Below, piece by piece: positions 54,940-63,019 of a stretch of 64,000 nt of DNA. A program made the position numbers and the translations under genes. The DNA is taken from assembly GCF_014171475.1 (NCBI RefSeq), contig NZ_CP048817.1, positions 2,418,001 through 2,482,000 on the forward strand. Direction: 5' to 3'. The stretch is from Sphingomonas sp. So64.6b (lineage in GTDB: Bacteria; Pseudomonadota; Alphaproteobacteria; Sphingomonadales; Sphingomonadaceae). Position 1 is the first letter of the stretch, and each line of letters opens with the position of its first letter. A model generated the notes under the pieces. That model was not told the DNA's origin and did not search any database. It saw nothing but the letters and a program-made list of their open reading frames with translations.

Positions 54940-55392
54940 TTACATCGCGCTGTAGTGCCAACGCATCGACTTGCTGCCATCGGTCAGCGAAATCTCCGCG
55001 TTCAACGCCTTGCCCTCGCGCCAATAGCGGATGCGTTGTGGGTAATCATGCGCCGCATTGGCGAAGACGATTTCGTTTGCCCCTTGCGACAAGAGCGGAA
55101 AGGCCACGCGCGTACCGCCGCCCGGCGACGCCCAGAAGACCAGCTTGCCGTCCGCATCGGGCAGGATTTGATTCGCTTCCCACGACTTGAGCCTGGGACC
55201 GACGCCGCTCCGGCCCGATCCGAGCATCATGCCGGCGCGCGGCGGCGTCCAGCATTCCTCGGTCCATTTCTGGGCCACCTGCTGTACCCAACACCCCGCC
55301 AGCCAAATCGGCGCGCCGTTGGTGGCCGGGCCTGCAGCGGAAGCGGCGGCGCCTATCGCCAAGGTGGTACAAGTCGCGATCATCCAGCGCAT
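54940..55392 (-). CDS. Secreted DUF6265-like protein
   Basis: 150 residues from the ATG at 55392, with GGGGAG 7 nt upstream; the open frame extends upstream but lacks a signal there. Signal peptide MRWMIATCTTLAIGAAASAAG. The mature domain (APIWLAGCWVQQVAQKWTEECWTPPRAGMMLGSGR, then EIVFANAAHDYPQRIRYWREG) is the small lipocalin/DUF6265-like fold common in sphingomonads. Two cysteines (GCW, ECW) lie near each other. Function unknown. Convergent with atpC. Confidence 0.75.
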   Translation of the reverse strand: MRWMIATCTTLAIGAAASAAGPATNGAPIWLAGCWVQQVAQKWTEECWTPPRAGMMLGSGRSGVGPRLKSWEANQILPDADGKLVFWASPGGGTRVAFPLLSQGANEIVFANAAHDYPQRIRYWREGKALNAEISLTDGSKSMRWHYSAM

Positions 55393-55461
55393 TCGCCATC
55401 TCCCCAGTTTTCCCGCGATCATACTAACAGGTCGGCCGCGGCTGGCTTGAACCGACACGAC

Positions 55462-56033
55462 ATGGAATATGGCACGATGCGCTACGCCGAACAGCCTGTG
55501 CCGGAAGACTATGGCGCATTGGTCGCGGCGATCTGGACGAAGGCGGGCGACGGCGCGCCGAACGACTGGGTCGAACAGGACGCCACGCCTGATGGCTGTG
55601 TCGAGGTGATCCACCGCCTGCACGGCCGCTCGATCTGGGGTGAAGAGCAGCCGACCCTGTTCGCGACCGGACTCAATTTGACTCCGGTGCGCTTCCGGAT
55701 CAGCGGCGACGCCATGTTTGTCGGCGTCAGGCTCTGGCCGTGGCGCGAGTCGAGGATATCGTCCGGACCAGCGGCTGTTCCTATCGCACCGTCCAGCGCT
55801 GGTTCGAAAGCAGCATTGGTATCACGCCAAGGCGCAATCTGCGGCTGATCCGTTTCCACCGTGCGATGGTCGATGTCGGCGCGCCGGCGACGACTCTGGC
55901 CAATCAGGCGCCGAAAGGCGGCTTTGCCGACCAGGCCCATATGGCACGCGATTTCCGCCTGCTCGCCGGGGTCGCGCCGCGCACAGCCCGCGTACGTACG
56001 GTCGGGCCGTTTCTACCTGACGATGCGTCTTAA
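55462..56033 (+). pseudogene. Broken AraC-family regulator (deletion plus frameshift)
   Basis: The first frame (from ATG 55462 or 55477) gives a DUF6597-type N-terminal domain: RYAEQPVPEDYGALVAAIW, TPDGCVEVIHRL, then FVGVRLWPW. At about 55740 the frame shifts to one giving VEDIVRTSGCSYRTVQRWFESSIGITPRRNLRLIRFHRAM and GFADQAHMARDFRLLAGVAP, the C-terminal AraC helix-turn-helix. In intact homologues about 60-80 residues separate these parts; here they abut. So the linker has been lost and the join is out of frame. A functional product is unlikely unless it is read from a start at 55740. Confidence 0.75.
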
Positions 56034-56140
56034 GTGCGCGATCTCGCGATTATGTCTTGGAGCGTCGAAGGCATAGGGCTCCGTCCACGGCGCCGCCAAT
56101 CTTAAACGATCCGCTAACCATATGTTGCCATACGGATACG

Positions 56141-57700
56141 ATGACAGCGCAACAGTTCCATCGGATTACCGACCATCGCCAGCGGCATACGCCGCCCCTG
56201 CGTTGGTGGGCCATCGCCGCGCTACTGCTGGGGCTCGCCTTTCTGTTGCGATCCGGACAATTCGGCAATCCAATCAAGGGGCTGGACGAACAATATTACC
56301 TGCTCGTCGGCGACCATATGCTGCACGGCGCGATACCCTTTGTCGATTTGTGGGACCGCAAGCCCTTTGGCCTGTTCGCGCTGTTCGCGGGCATAAGGCT
56401 GCTTGGTGGCAACGGAATAATCCAGGCAACGATCGTTGCCACTCTGTTTGCCGCCGCGACCGCCTGTGTCGTGACCGCGATCGCGCTTCGATCCGCCCCG
56501 CGGACCGCATCGATCCTTGCCGGAATCGGCTATCTCGTGGCGCTGCAAACACTATGGGGCGGCATCGGTCAGACCCCGGTCTTCTACAATTTGTTGACTG
56601 CGCTCAGCGTATGGCTGGCGCTCGATACCGCGCCGACGCTGCAGCGCCGCGGCGATATTCTCCGCGTTCTGTCGGCGATGTTGCTGTCCGGCCTCGCCAT
56701 CCAGATCAAGACCAATGCCGCATTCGAAGGCGCAGCGCTGGGCCTGTGGTTGATCTGGCGGGCTGTCCGTGCGGAAGTACATCCACGGCAGGTTGTCGCG
56801 CTAGCATCGGCGATGATCCTCGTCGCATTGCTGCCCACGCTCGCCGTTGCGGCGGGCTATGTGGCGATCGGGCATTTCAACGAGTTCTGGTACGCGAATG
56901 TCGTCTCGCAATTTCACAAGCACGGTACGCTTGGGCAACTCGCCCTGGTCCGCCTGGGAACGATGGCGGGCCTGTCAGGGCCAATGGTGGCGCTGCTGCT
57001 TGTCGGATGCTGGCGGGCGACGCGCCAATGGCGCCGGTGGCGTCCGGAAATGGTTCTGCTGGCCATGTGGTCGATCGCCGGCGCCGTCGATGCGCTCGCG
57101 ATCGGCGGATTCTGGGCTCATTACGCCCTGCCGCTCGCCGTGCCGGCGGCAATTCTGTCTGCCCATGCCTTCGCCGCGCCGCGTTGGGGCTATATCGCGT
57201 TCGGCATCTATGTCGCTTACCCGATGATCGACGCCATTGTCCTCGACCGGATCAGCGCCAGCGACGACACGGAATTGGCCGCGCGGACTGTCGCTGCCAT
57301 CCCCGATGACGTGGCGACCCAATGCCTGCTCACCTATGAAGGGCCGGTCATCTATTATCATCTGAAGAACGCCTGCCTTGTCACGCCCTTCGCCTTTACG
57401 GGTCATTTGCGCTCGTCGGCGGAGGCTGACGCGCTGGGTGTCGATTCCGCAGCCGCGATGAAAGCGGCTCTATCTCGTCGGCCTGGCACCATCCTGACGG
57501 TCGAAGGATCGCTCTGGAAGGAGCGCAACCTGGTCAACGATCGCATCGTCGCAGCCGAAATCCGCCGCAACTATGTCGCCATAGCGCGCCTCCCGCACAG
57601 CCATCAAGAAACCGGGCAGGAGTGGATCATCGTGTGGCGCCGCAGGGATCTGGCGACCGGCGCGCACATCCTGTCCGGGAAAACTCCGGACTTTGGTTAG
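56141..57700 (+). CDS. GT39/ArnT-like polytopic membrane glycosyltransferase, paralogue A
   Basis: 519 residues from the ATG at 56141. About ten transmembrane helices. The first periplasmic loop has the DE-type motif GLDEQYYLLVGDHMLHGAIPFVDLWDRKPFGLF, equivalent to the Asp-Glu catalytic loop of polyprenyl-phosphate-dependent C-type glycosyltransferases (GT39/ArnT/PMT superfamily). VFYNLLTALS and HYALPLAVPAAILSA occur in both paralogues. It would transfer a sugar from a lipid carrier to lipid, protein or polysaccharide. The paralogue lies 4.5 kb downstream. Acceptor unknown. Confidence 0.82.
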   Translation: MTAQQFHRITDHRQRHTPPLRWWAIAALLLGLAFLLRSGQFGNPIKGLDEQYYLLVGDHMLHGAIPFVDLWDRKPFGLFALFAGIRLLGGNGIIQATIVATLFAAATACVVTAIALRSAPRTASILAGIGYLVALQTLWGGIGQTPVFYNLLTALSVWLALDTAPTLQRRGDILRVLSAMLLSGLAIQIKTNAAFEGAALGLWLIWRAVRAEVHPRQVVALASAMILVALLPTLAVAAGYVAIGHFNEFWYANVVSQFHKHGTLGQLALVRLGTMAGLSGPMVALLLVGCWRATRQWRRWRPEMVLLAMWSIAGAVDALAIGGFWAHYALPLAVPAAILSAHAFAAPRWGYIAFGIYVAYPMIDAIVLDRISASDDTELAARTVAAIPDDVATQCLLTYEGPVIYYHLKNACLVTPFAFTGHLRSSAEADALGVDSAAAMKAALSRRPGTILTVEGSLWKERNLVNDRIVAAEIRRNYVAIARLPHSHQETGQEWIIVWRRRDLATGAHILSGKTPDFG

Positions 57701-57758
57701 TCAATTGTCAAAGCTTAGCCATTACGCGTGTTCTCCAGGCATGAGGGATTTGTAAGGC

Positions 57759-59285
57759 ATGAGCGCATTCGGGCGTCGTCCAGGGGTAGGGTCCGCATCC
57801 GGTAACCGGCCTGCGTTCGGCGTCGCACGTCCGATGCAGGGCGGCGCGGCACGTCCGGCCGAGGTGGAAAGCGGCGGCGAGCAATTCCCGCCCTTGCCGA
57901 TGCCTGGCGAGACCGAAGGCCAGCCCGCGGGCAACATGCCGGGCGTCAACCAGGACGCGATGCAGCGCCTCGCCGATCGCCAGTCGGCATCGGGCGATGC
58001 CGGCAACAGCCGCGTCGAAGGGTTCGAAAGCTCGATCCACAAGATCAAGGAACAAGTGCTGCCGCGCCTGCTTGAGCGCGTCGATCCCGAAGCCGCAGCG
58101 ACGCTGGACAAGGATGAGCTGGCGGAGGAATTCCGCCCGATCATCGGCGAAGTTCTCGCCGAGTTGAAGCTGACACTCAACCGCCGCGAGCAATTCGCGC
58201 TGGAAAAGGTGCTGGTCGACGAATTGCTCGGGCTCGGACCGCTCGAGGAGTTGCTCGCCGATCCGACCATCACCGACATCATGGTCAACGGCCCGGAACA
58301 AACCTATGTCGAGCGCAAGGGCCAGTTGGTCCTCGCCAACATTCAGTTCCGCGATGAAGAGCATCTGTTCCAGATCGCCCAGCGCATCTGCAACTCGGTC
58401 GGCCGCCGCGTCGACCAGACCACACCGCTGGCCGATGCCCGATTGAAGGACGGATCGCGCGTCAACGTGATCGTGCCGCCGCTCAGCTTGCGCGGCACCG
58501 CGATCTCGATTCGTAAATTCTCCGCCAAACCGATCACGCTCGACATGATGGCCGGCTTCGGATCGATGAGCCCGAAAATGGCCACCGCGCTGAAGATCGC
58601 CGGCGCCAGCCGCTTCAACGTGGTCATCTCGGGCGGTACCGGTTCCGGTAAAACCACCATGCTCAACGCCCTGTCGAAGATGATCGACCCGGGCGAGCGC
58701 GTGCTGACGATCGAGGACGCGGCCGAGCTTCGGTTGCAGCAGCCGCATTGGCTGCCGCTGGAAACGCGACCCGCCAATCTGGAGGGTCAGGGCGAAATCT
58801 CGATCCGCGATCTGGTCAAGAACGCGCTGCGTATGCGCCCCGACCGAATCATCCTGGGCGAAATTCGTGGCTCCGAGTGTTTCGACATGCTCGCGGCGAT
58901 GAATACTGGCCATGACGGATCGATGTGCACGCTCCACGCCAACTCCCCGCGCGAAGCCCTCGCGCGTATGGAGAACATGGTGATGATGTCCGACATCAAG
59001 GTGCCGAAGGAAGCGATCAGTCGCCAGATCGCCGATTCGGTCGAGCTGATCATCCAGGTGAAACGTCTGCGCGACGGTTCGCGCCGCGTGACCAACATCA
59101 CCGAAGTGATCGGCATGGAAGGTCCGGTCATCGTGACGCAGGAATTGTTCAAGTTCGAATATCTCGACGAAAGCGCGGACGGCAAGATCGTCGGCGAATA
59201 TCGCTCGATGGGCCTCAGGCCCTACACGCTGGAAAAGGCGCGGCAGTTCGGCTTCGATCAGGCGTTTCTCGAGGCGTGTTTGTAA
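57759..59285 (+). CDS. cpaF: CpaF/TadA-type secretion ATPase, orphan
   Basis: 508 residues. An unstructured, Pro/Gly-rich N terminus (about 1-85) precedes the ATPase. Core: NPTITDIMVNG-like ADPTITDIMVNGPEQTYVERKGQL, Walker A ISGGTGSGKTTMLNAL at about 290-305, Walker B RMRPDRIILGEIRG, and His-box TGHDGSMCTLHANSPREALARMENM. Sequence style matches CpaF/TadA, which powers Flp/Tad pilus assembly and retraction. No other tad gene (cpaB, cpaC, cpaE, tadB, tadC, flp) lies in the window, so this one is either an orphan or detached from its locus. Confidence 0.93.
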   Translation: MSAFGRRPGVGSASGNRPAFGVARPMQGGAARPAEVESGGEQFPPLPMPGETEGQPAGNMPGVNQDAMQRLADRQSASGDAGNSRVEGFESSIHKIKEQVLPRLLERVDPEAAATLDKDELAEEFRPIIGEVLAELKLTLNRREQFALEKVLVDELLGLGPLEELLADPTITDIMVNGPEQTYVERKGQLVLANIQFRDEEHLFQIAQRICNSVGRRVDQTTPLADARLKDGSRVNVIVPPLSLRGTAISIRKFSAKPITLDMMAGFGSMSPKMATALKIAGASRFNVVISGGTGSGKTTMLNALSKMIDPGERVLTIEDAAELRLQQPHWLPLETRPANLEGQGEISIRDLVKNALRMRPDRIILGEIRGSECFDMLAAMNTGHDGSMCTLHANSPREALARMENMVMMSDIKVPKEAISRQIADSVELIIQVKRLRDGSRRVTNITEVIGMEGPVIVTQELFKFEYLDESADGKIVGEYRSMGLRPYTLEKARQFGFDQAFLEACL

Positions 59286-59289
59286 GCTG

Positions 59290-59442
59290 AAATCCTCCCC
59301 GGGAACCGGGGAGGGGGACCGCGAGCCGAAGGCGAGGGTGGAGGGGCGCGAGCGAAGCGAGCGCCCCGCACCCGGCCCAGCCCCTCCACCATTTTGCTGA
59401 AGGAGCAAAATGGTCCCCTCCCCGCTGCGCGAGGGAGGATTT
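59290..59442. repeat. Nested inverted repeat between cpaF and the aspartic protease gene
   Basis: Outer arms AAATCCTCCC (59290-59299) and GGGAGGATTT (59433-59442). Further inside, CGGGGAGGGGGACC faces GGTCCCCTCCCCG; GGGTGGAGGGGC faces GCCCCTCCACC; and GGGGCGC faces GCGCCCC. A separate hairpin ACCATTTTGCT-GAAGG-AGCAAAATGGT lies at 59388-59414. It fills most of the 227-nt gap. Confidence 0.78.
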
Positions 59443-59512
59443 AAGAAGGTCACCCAAGGCTTTTTTCTAAGCCATTTCCCCAAGGCTTCCTTCCGGCTAC
59501 GGCAGCGCAACA

Positions 59513-60673
59513 ATGCGTTTCCTAGCCGCCCTCTTCCTGCTGCTGCTCACCGCCGCGACGCCTCCCGCCGATAGCCTCGCGCGCGATGCCGAGGCGCGCT
59601 GGGTGCCGTTCGACCTGACACCGGGCAACCAGATCCGTTTCACACTTGATGTCGACGGCAAACCGGTCAGCGCGATTCTCGACACCGGGGTGAGTTTTTC
59701 GGTCCTGTCGCGCGCTTATGTCGATAAGGAGAAGCTCAAGGTTCGCAGCGGCGGTACCGCCAACGCGATCGGCGGCGTGGTGCCGCTCGGCTGGATCGAT
59801 ACACAATCGATCATACTCGGTGGACTGACTCGTACCGGGGGCAGCATCAGCGTCGCGGCGCTGCCGGCCAATGCCACGGGCAGCGCGAAACCGATCGAGA
59901 TGCTGGTCGGACGTGATCTGACCGCCGATTATGCGCTCGATATCGATTATGATGCGCGACGCTTTCGCTTGCTGCGCTCGGGACGGATGCCGTTCAAGGG
60001 CGACAGCGCACCGCTTTCAGTATCGCGCGAGCGGCTCGTCTATATTGGCGAGACGACCCTAAACGGCCGGCGGTTGCGGCCGATGATCGTCGATACCGGT
60101 GACGGCAACAGCATCACCCTGTCGGCCGAAGCCTGGGCGACGACCGGCATCATTCCTGCCGCGCGAACCTCGACCATCTCGTTCGGGCTCGGCGGACCGA
60201 TCGTCACGGAACTGATCATCGTGCCCGAATTACGCACCGGCGCGCTGGTCGCGCCCTATGTCGATGTACAGATCGAACAGAAAGGCGGCTTTTCCCAGGC
60301 GATGGGCATGGCCGGGCGGATCGGATCGGGTTTCCTGCAGAAATATCGCGTGCTGCTGGACCCGAAAGCCGGGCACATGGTGTTGGCGCCCGGTACATTG
60401 GCGCGTCAACCGACGCTGCGATCGACCAGTGGACTACTCGTCGCCGCCGAGAGTGACCGGCTGCGTGTGCTGCACGTAATGCGCGGCGGCCCGGCCGAGC
60501 GCGCCGGATGGCGCGTGGGCGACATGATCTGCGTCATCGATGGTATGCCGGTACCCGACGATTATGCGTCGAATCCGATCGCGACCTGGTCGATCGGTGC
60601 GCCCGGCCGCATCGTCTCGCTCGATCTGTGCGACGGGACCAGAAGAATGCTGGCCTTGCGGAATTTCTACTGA
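59513..60673 (+). CDS. Secreted double-DTG aspartic protease with PDZ domain
   Basis: 386 residues. Signal peptide about 1-18. Two retropepsin-like halves, each with a catalytic triad motif: Asp57 in AILDTGVSF and Asp194 in MIVDTGDGNS. These would together form a bilobal, pepsin-like active site in one chain. A PDZ domain follows at about 310-386 (VMRGGPAERAGWRVGDMICVIDGMPV). This resembles periplasmic retropepsin-like proteases of Proteobacteria. It sits directly upstream of the second glycosyltransferase (2 nt spacing). Confidence 0.85.
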   Translation: MRFLAALFLLLLTAATPPADSLARDAEARWVPFDLTPGNQIRFTLDVDGKPVSAILDTGVSFSVLSRAYVDKEKLKVRSGGTANAIGGVVPLGWIDTQSIILGGLTRTGGSISVAALPANATGSAKPIEMLVGRDLTADYALDIDYDARRFRLLRSGRMPFKGDSAPLSVSRERLVYIGETTLNGRRLRPMIVDTGDGNSITLSAEAWATTGIIPAARTSTISFGLGGPIVTELIIVPELRTGALVAPYVDVQIEQKGGFSQAMGMAGRIGSGFLQKYRVLLDPKAGHMVLAPGTLARQPTLRSTSGLLVAAESDRLRVLHVMRGGPAERAGWRVGDMICVIDGMPVPDDYASNPIATWSIGAPGRIVSLDLCDGTRRMLALRNFY

Positions 60674-60675
60674 CC

Positions 60676-62157
60676 ATGGGCCTGTCGCTGTCATCGCGCT
60701 GGAAGGCGGCAGGCGTGCTGCTGATCGTCGCGGTGGCGTTGCGCATGTGGGATTTCGGCAATCCCGTCGTCCATGTCGATGAGCAATATTACCTGCTGGT
60801 CGGCGACCGGATGTTGCAGGGCGATATACCCTATATCGACATCTGGGACCGTAAGCCGGTCGGCCTGTTTCTGCTGTTCGCCGGCATTCGTTTGCTGCCC
60901 GGCGACGGCATCCTGGCCTATCAGATCGTCGCGACATTGTTCGCGGCGGGCACGGCATGGATGGTGGATCGCGCCGCGATGCGGCTCGGCGCGGCGCGGG
61001 CCGGTGCGTTGGCGGCGGCAATCGCCTATCTGATCTGGCTGTCGCTGCTCAACGGCCGTGGCGGTCAATCGCCAGTGTTCTACAATCTGTTCGTGACCGG
61101 CGCGGCCCTGCTCACCCTGCGCTTGCCGGCGCTGGCCGAGGAAAGGGAAGTCCGCGCGATCGTCATCAACGGGCTGATCGTGTGCCTGCTCAGCGGGATC
61201 GCGATCCAGATGAAATATACGCCAACGTTCGAGGGCGCCTATTTCGGCCTGGCCCATCTCTGGTTCCTGCATCGGGCAAAGGCGCCGCTACCGGTGACTG
61301 CCGGCACCGGCCTGATCTGGATGCTGGCGGGGCTCGCGCCGACGCTTACCGTGATCGGTTGCTATGCCTGGCAAGGACGCGCCGCGCTCGACGCTTTCTG
61401 GTTCGCCAATTTCGCGTCGATCACATTGCGCCCCGGTTATCCGATCGAACAGATCGGGATGCGGCTCCTGGGCATCGCCGCACAATTGTCGCCGCTGATC
61501 GTGGCAGCCGGCATCGCCTGGCGTTGGCGCAGGCGGATCGGCCTGGCCGGCGAGGGCGCCATGATAGCGTGGGGCTGGCTGGGCGCCGCACTGATCGGCT
61601 TCGCGGTGGTCGGCACCTATTTCGATCATTATGCCCTGCCGTTGATCGCGCCGCTGGCGCTCGTCGCGGCACCGGCGCTGGCGCGATCGTCGCGTATCCT
61701 GATCGGCGTGCTTGGCCTGGCGTTGCTGTTGTTCGTGATCAAGCTGGCAATGCAGCCGCGCGATGGCGAGGGCGCGCGCGAGGTCGCGCGGATCGTCAAG
61801 GCCAACAGCGGCAACCAATGCCCGTGGATCGCGATTGGCGACACCATCACCTATCGGCTTGCCGAGTCCTGCCTGCCGACCGCCTACACATTCCCCAATC
61901 TACTGATCTATTCGACCGAGCATGGTGCGACGGGCATCAACGAAGCGGCCGAAGTGCGGCGCATCCTGGCCAATCGCCCACCAGTGATCGTCGCCTCGTC
62001 TCGTCCGCTGCAGATCTGGAACCGCGAGAGCACGACCATGGTCAGGAACGCGCTCGCCAGCGACTATCGCCTGGTGTTCAGCACGCCCCGCAGCAATTAT
62101 CGGACACTCGTCTATCTGCGCCGCGACCGGCCGTTCAGGCGTGGAACGCCAGAATGA
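60676..62157 (+). CDS. GT39/ArnT-like polytopic membrane glycosyltransferase, paralogue B
   Basis: 493 residues from the ATG at 60676, 2 nt after the protease stop. Clearly paralogous to the gene at 56141: the catalytic-loop segment HVDEQYYLLVGDRMLQGDIPYIDIWDRKPVGLFLLFAGIRLLPG is near-identical in pattern, and QSPVFYNLF, GIAIQMKYTPTFEGAYFGL and FDHYALPLIAP also correspond. About ten membrane helices. Probably a lipid-carrier-dependent sugar transferase. The 3' end overlaps the convergent small membrane gene by 23 nt. Confidence 0.83.
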   Translation: MGLSLSSRWKAAGVLLIVAVALRMWDFGNPVVHVDEQYYLLVGDRMLQGDIPYIDIWDRKPVGLFLLFAGIRLLPGDGILAYQIVATLFAAGTAWMVDRAAMRLGAARAGALAAAIAYLIWLSLLNGRGGQSPVFYNLFVTGAALLTLRLPALAEEREVRAIVINGLIVCLLSGIAIQMKYTPTFEGAYFGLAHLWFLHRAKAPLPVTAGTGLIWMLAGLAPTLTVIGCYAWQGRAALDAFWFANFASITLRPGYPIEQIGMRLLGIAAQLSPLIVAAGIAWRWRRRIGLAGEGAMIAWGWLGAALIGFAVVGTYFDHYALPLIAPLALVAAPALARSSRILIGVLGLALLLFVIKLAMQPRDGEGAREVARIVKANSGNQCPWIAIGDTITYRLAESCLPTAYTFPNLLIYSTEHGATGINEAAEVRRILANRPPVIVASSRPLQIWNRESTTMVRNALASDYRLVFSTPRSNYRTLVYLRRDRPFRRGTPE

Positions 62158-62323
62158 CAAGGATGGCGGCGGCGATCAGCGCGAGCATCTGAAGCGTCGG
62201 CCAATTGATCAAGCCGACCCGATCGAGATCGACCCGGCGCTTGCGGCGATGATCGCCCAGGCCCGCCAATATGGCGGCGAGCACGGCAATGGCCGCAGCG
62301 ACCCAAAAGGGCGCGCCCGGCAA
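62135..62323 (-). CDS. Small two-helix membrane protein downstream of phaR
   Basis: 62 residues from a TTG at 62323; a CTG at 62344 that overlaps the phaR stop (CTGA) would give seven more plausible residues (LIGDFFD) and may be the real start. Hydrophobic helices at about 5-23 and 42-60 with a basic loop (DHRRKRRVDLDR) between. Function unknown. It is on the phaR transcript and overlaps the glycosyltransferase end on the other strand. Confidence 0.6.
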   Translation of the reverse strand: MPGAPFWVAAAIAVLAAILAGLGDHRRKRRVDLDRVGLINWPTLQMLALIAAAILVILAFHA

Positions 62324-62340
62324 ATCGAAAAAATCGCCGA

Positions 62341-62925
62341 TCAGGTGTCGAGCTTTTCGATCTTCTCGTTGAGCCGGGTCAGTTCGGCCTTCAGCGCAGC
62401 GATCTCGTCATCCTTGCTCGTCGCAGCTGCGGCTGCCGCGGCAGGCTCCTCGTCGGCCGGCTTGGCCGATGCGGGCCCCGAACCGGGCTTGAATGCAGCG
62501 GTCGCGGCCTCGAACATCGCCATGTTGCGCTTGGCGATTTCGGCAAAAGGCGAATTTGCAAACGCGCCCTCGACCGCGGTCTTGAACTGTTCGTGATTGC
62601 GGCGAAAGCTGTCCATCGACGCTTCGAGATAACCCGGCACCATCGCTTGCATCGAATCGCCGTACATCGCGATCAACTGCCGCAGAAAAGGCACCGGCAG
62701 CATCGTCTGGCCGCGCGATTCCTCTTCCATGATGATCTGGGTCAGAACGTTGTGTGTGATATCTTCATCGGTCTTGGCATCGACGACCTTGAAATCACGG
62801 CCTTCGCGCGTCATCGCGGCAAGATGCTCGAGCGTGATGTAAGACGACGTCTCGGTGTTATAGAGTCGGCGGTTCGCGTATTTCTTGATGATGACGGGGC
62901 CGTCGCCCGGAGTCTGCTTCTTCAT
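62341..62925 (-). CDS. phaR: Polyhydroxyalkanoate synthesis repressor PhaR
   Basis: 194 residues. The conserved DNA-binding domain is at the N terminus (VIIKKYANRRLYNTETSSYITLEHLAAMTREGRDFKVVDAKTDEDITHNVLTQIIMEEESRG), followed by the PHA-granule-binding region (MLPVPFLRQLIAMYGDSMQAMVPGYLEASMDSFRRNHEQF). An Ala-rich linker and a C-terminal coiled coil (DEIAALKAELTRLNEKIEKLDT) complete it. PhaR represses phasin genes until it is titrated by nascent granules. Divergent from a PhaC-like hydrolase across 90 nt that probably hold both promoters. Confidence 0.96.
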   Translation of the reverse strand: MKKQTPGDGPVIIKKYANRRLYNTETSSYITLEHLAAMTREGRDFKVVDAKTDEDITHNVLTQIIMEEESRGQTMLPVPFLRQLIAMYGDSMQAMVPGYLEASMDSFRRNHEQFKTAVEGAFANSPFAEIAKRNMAMFEAATAAFKPGSGPASAKPADEEPAAAAAAATSKDDEIAALKAELTRLNEKIEKLDT

Positions 62926-63019
62926 GGGAAAGGTCCCCGCCCAAGTGGTTGGCCCGGCTGTAACACCATTTCATGCCGCACCGCAACACGGTCCACGGCC
63001 GTTACCCTTGTTTCTGGAC

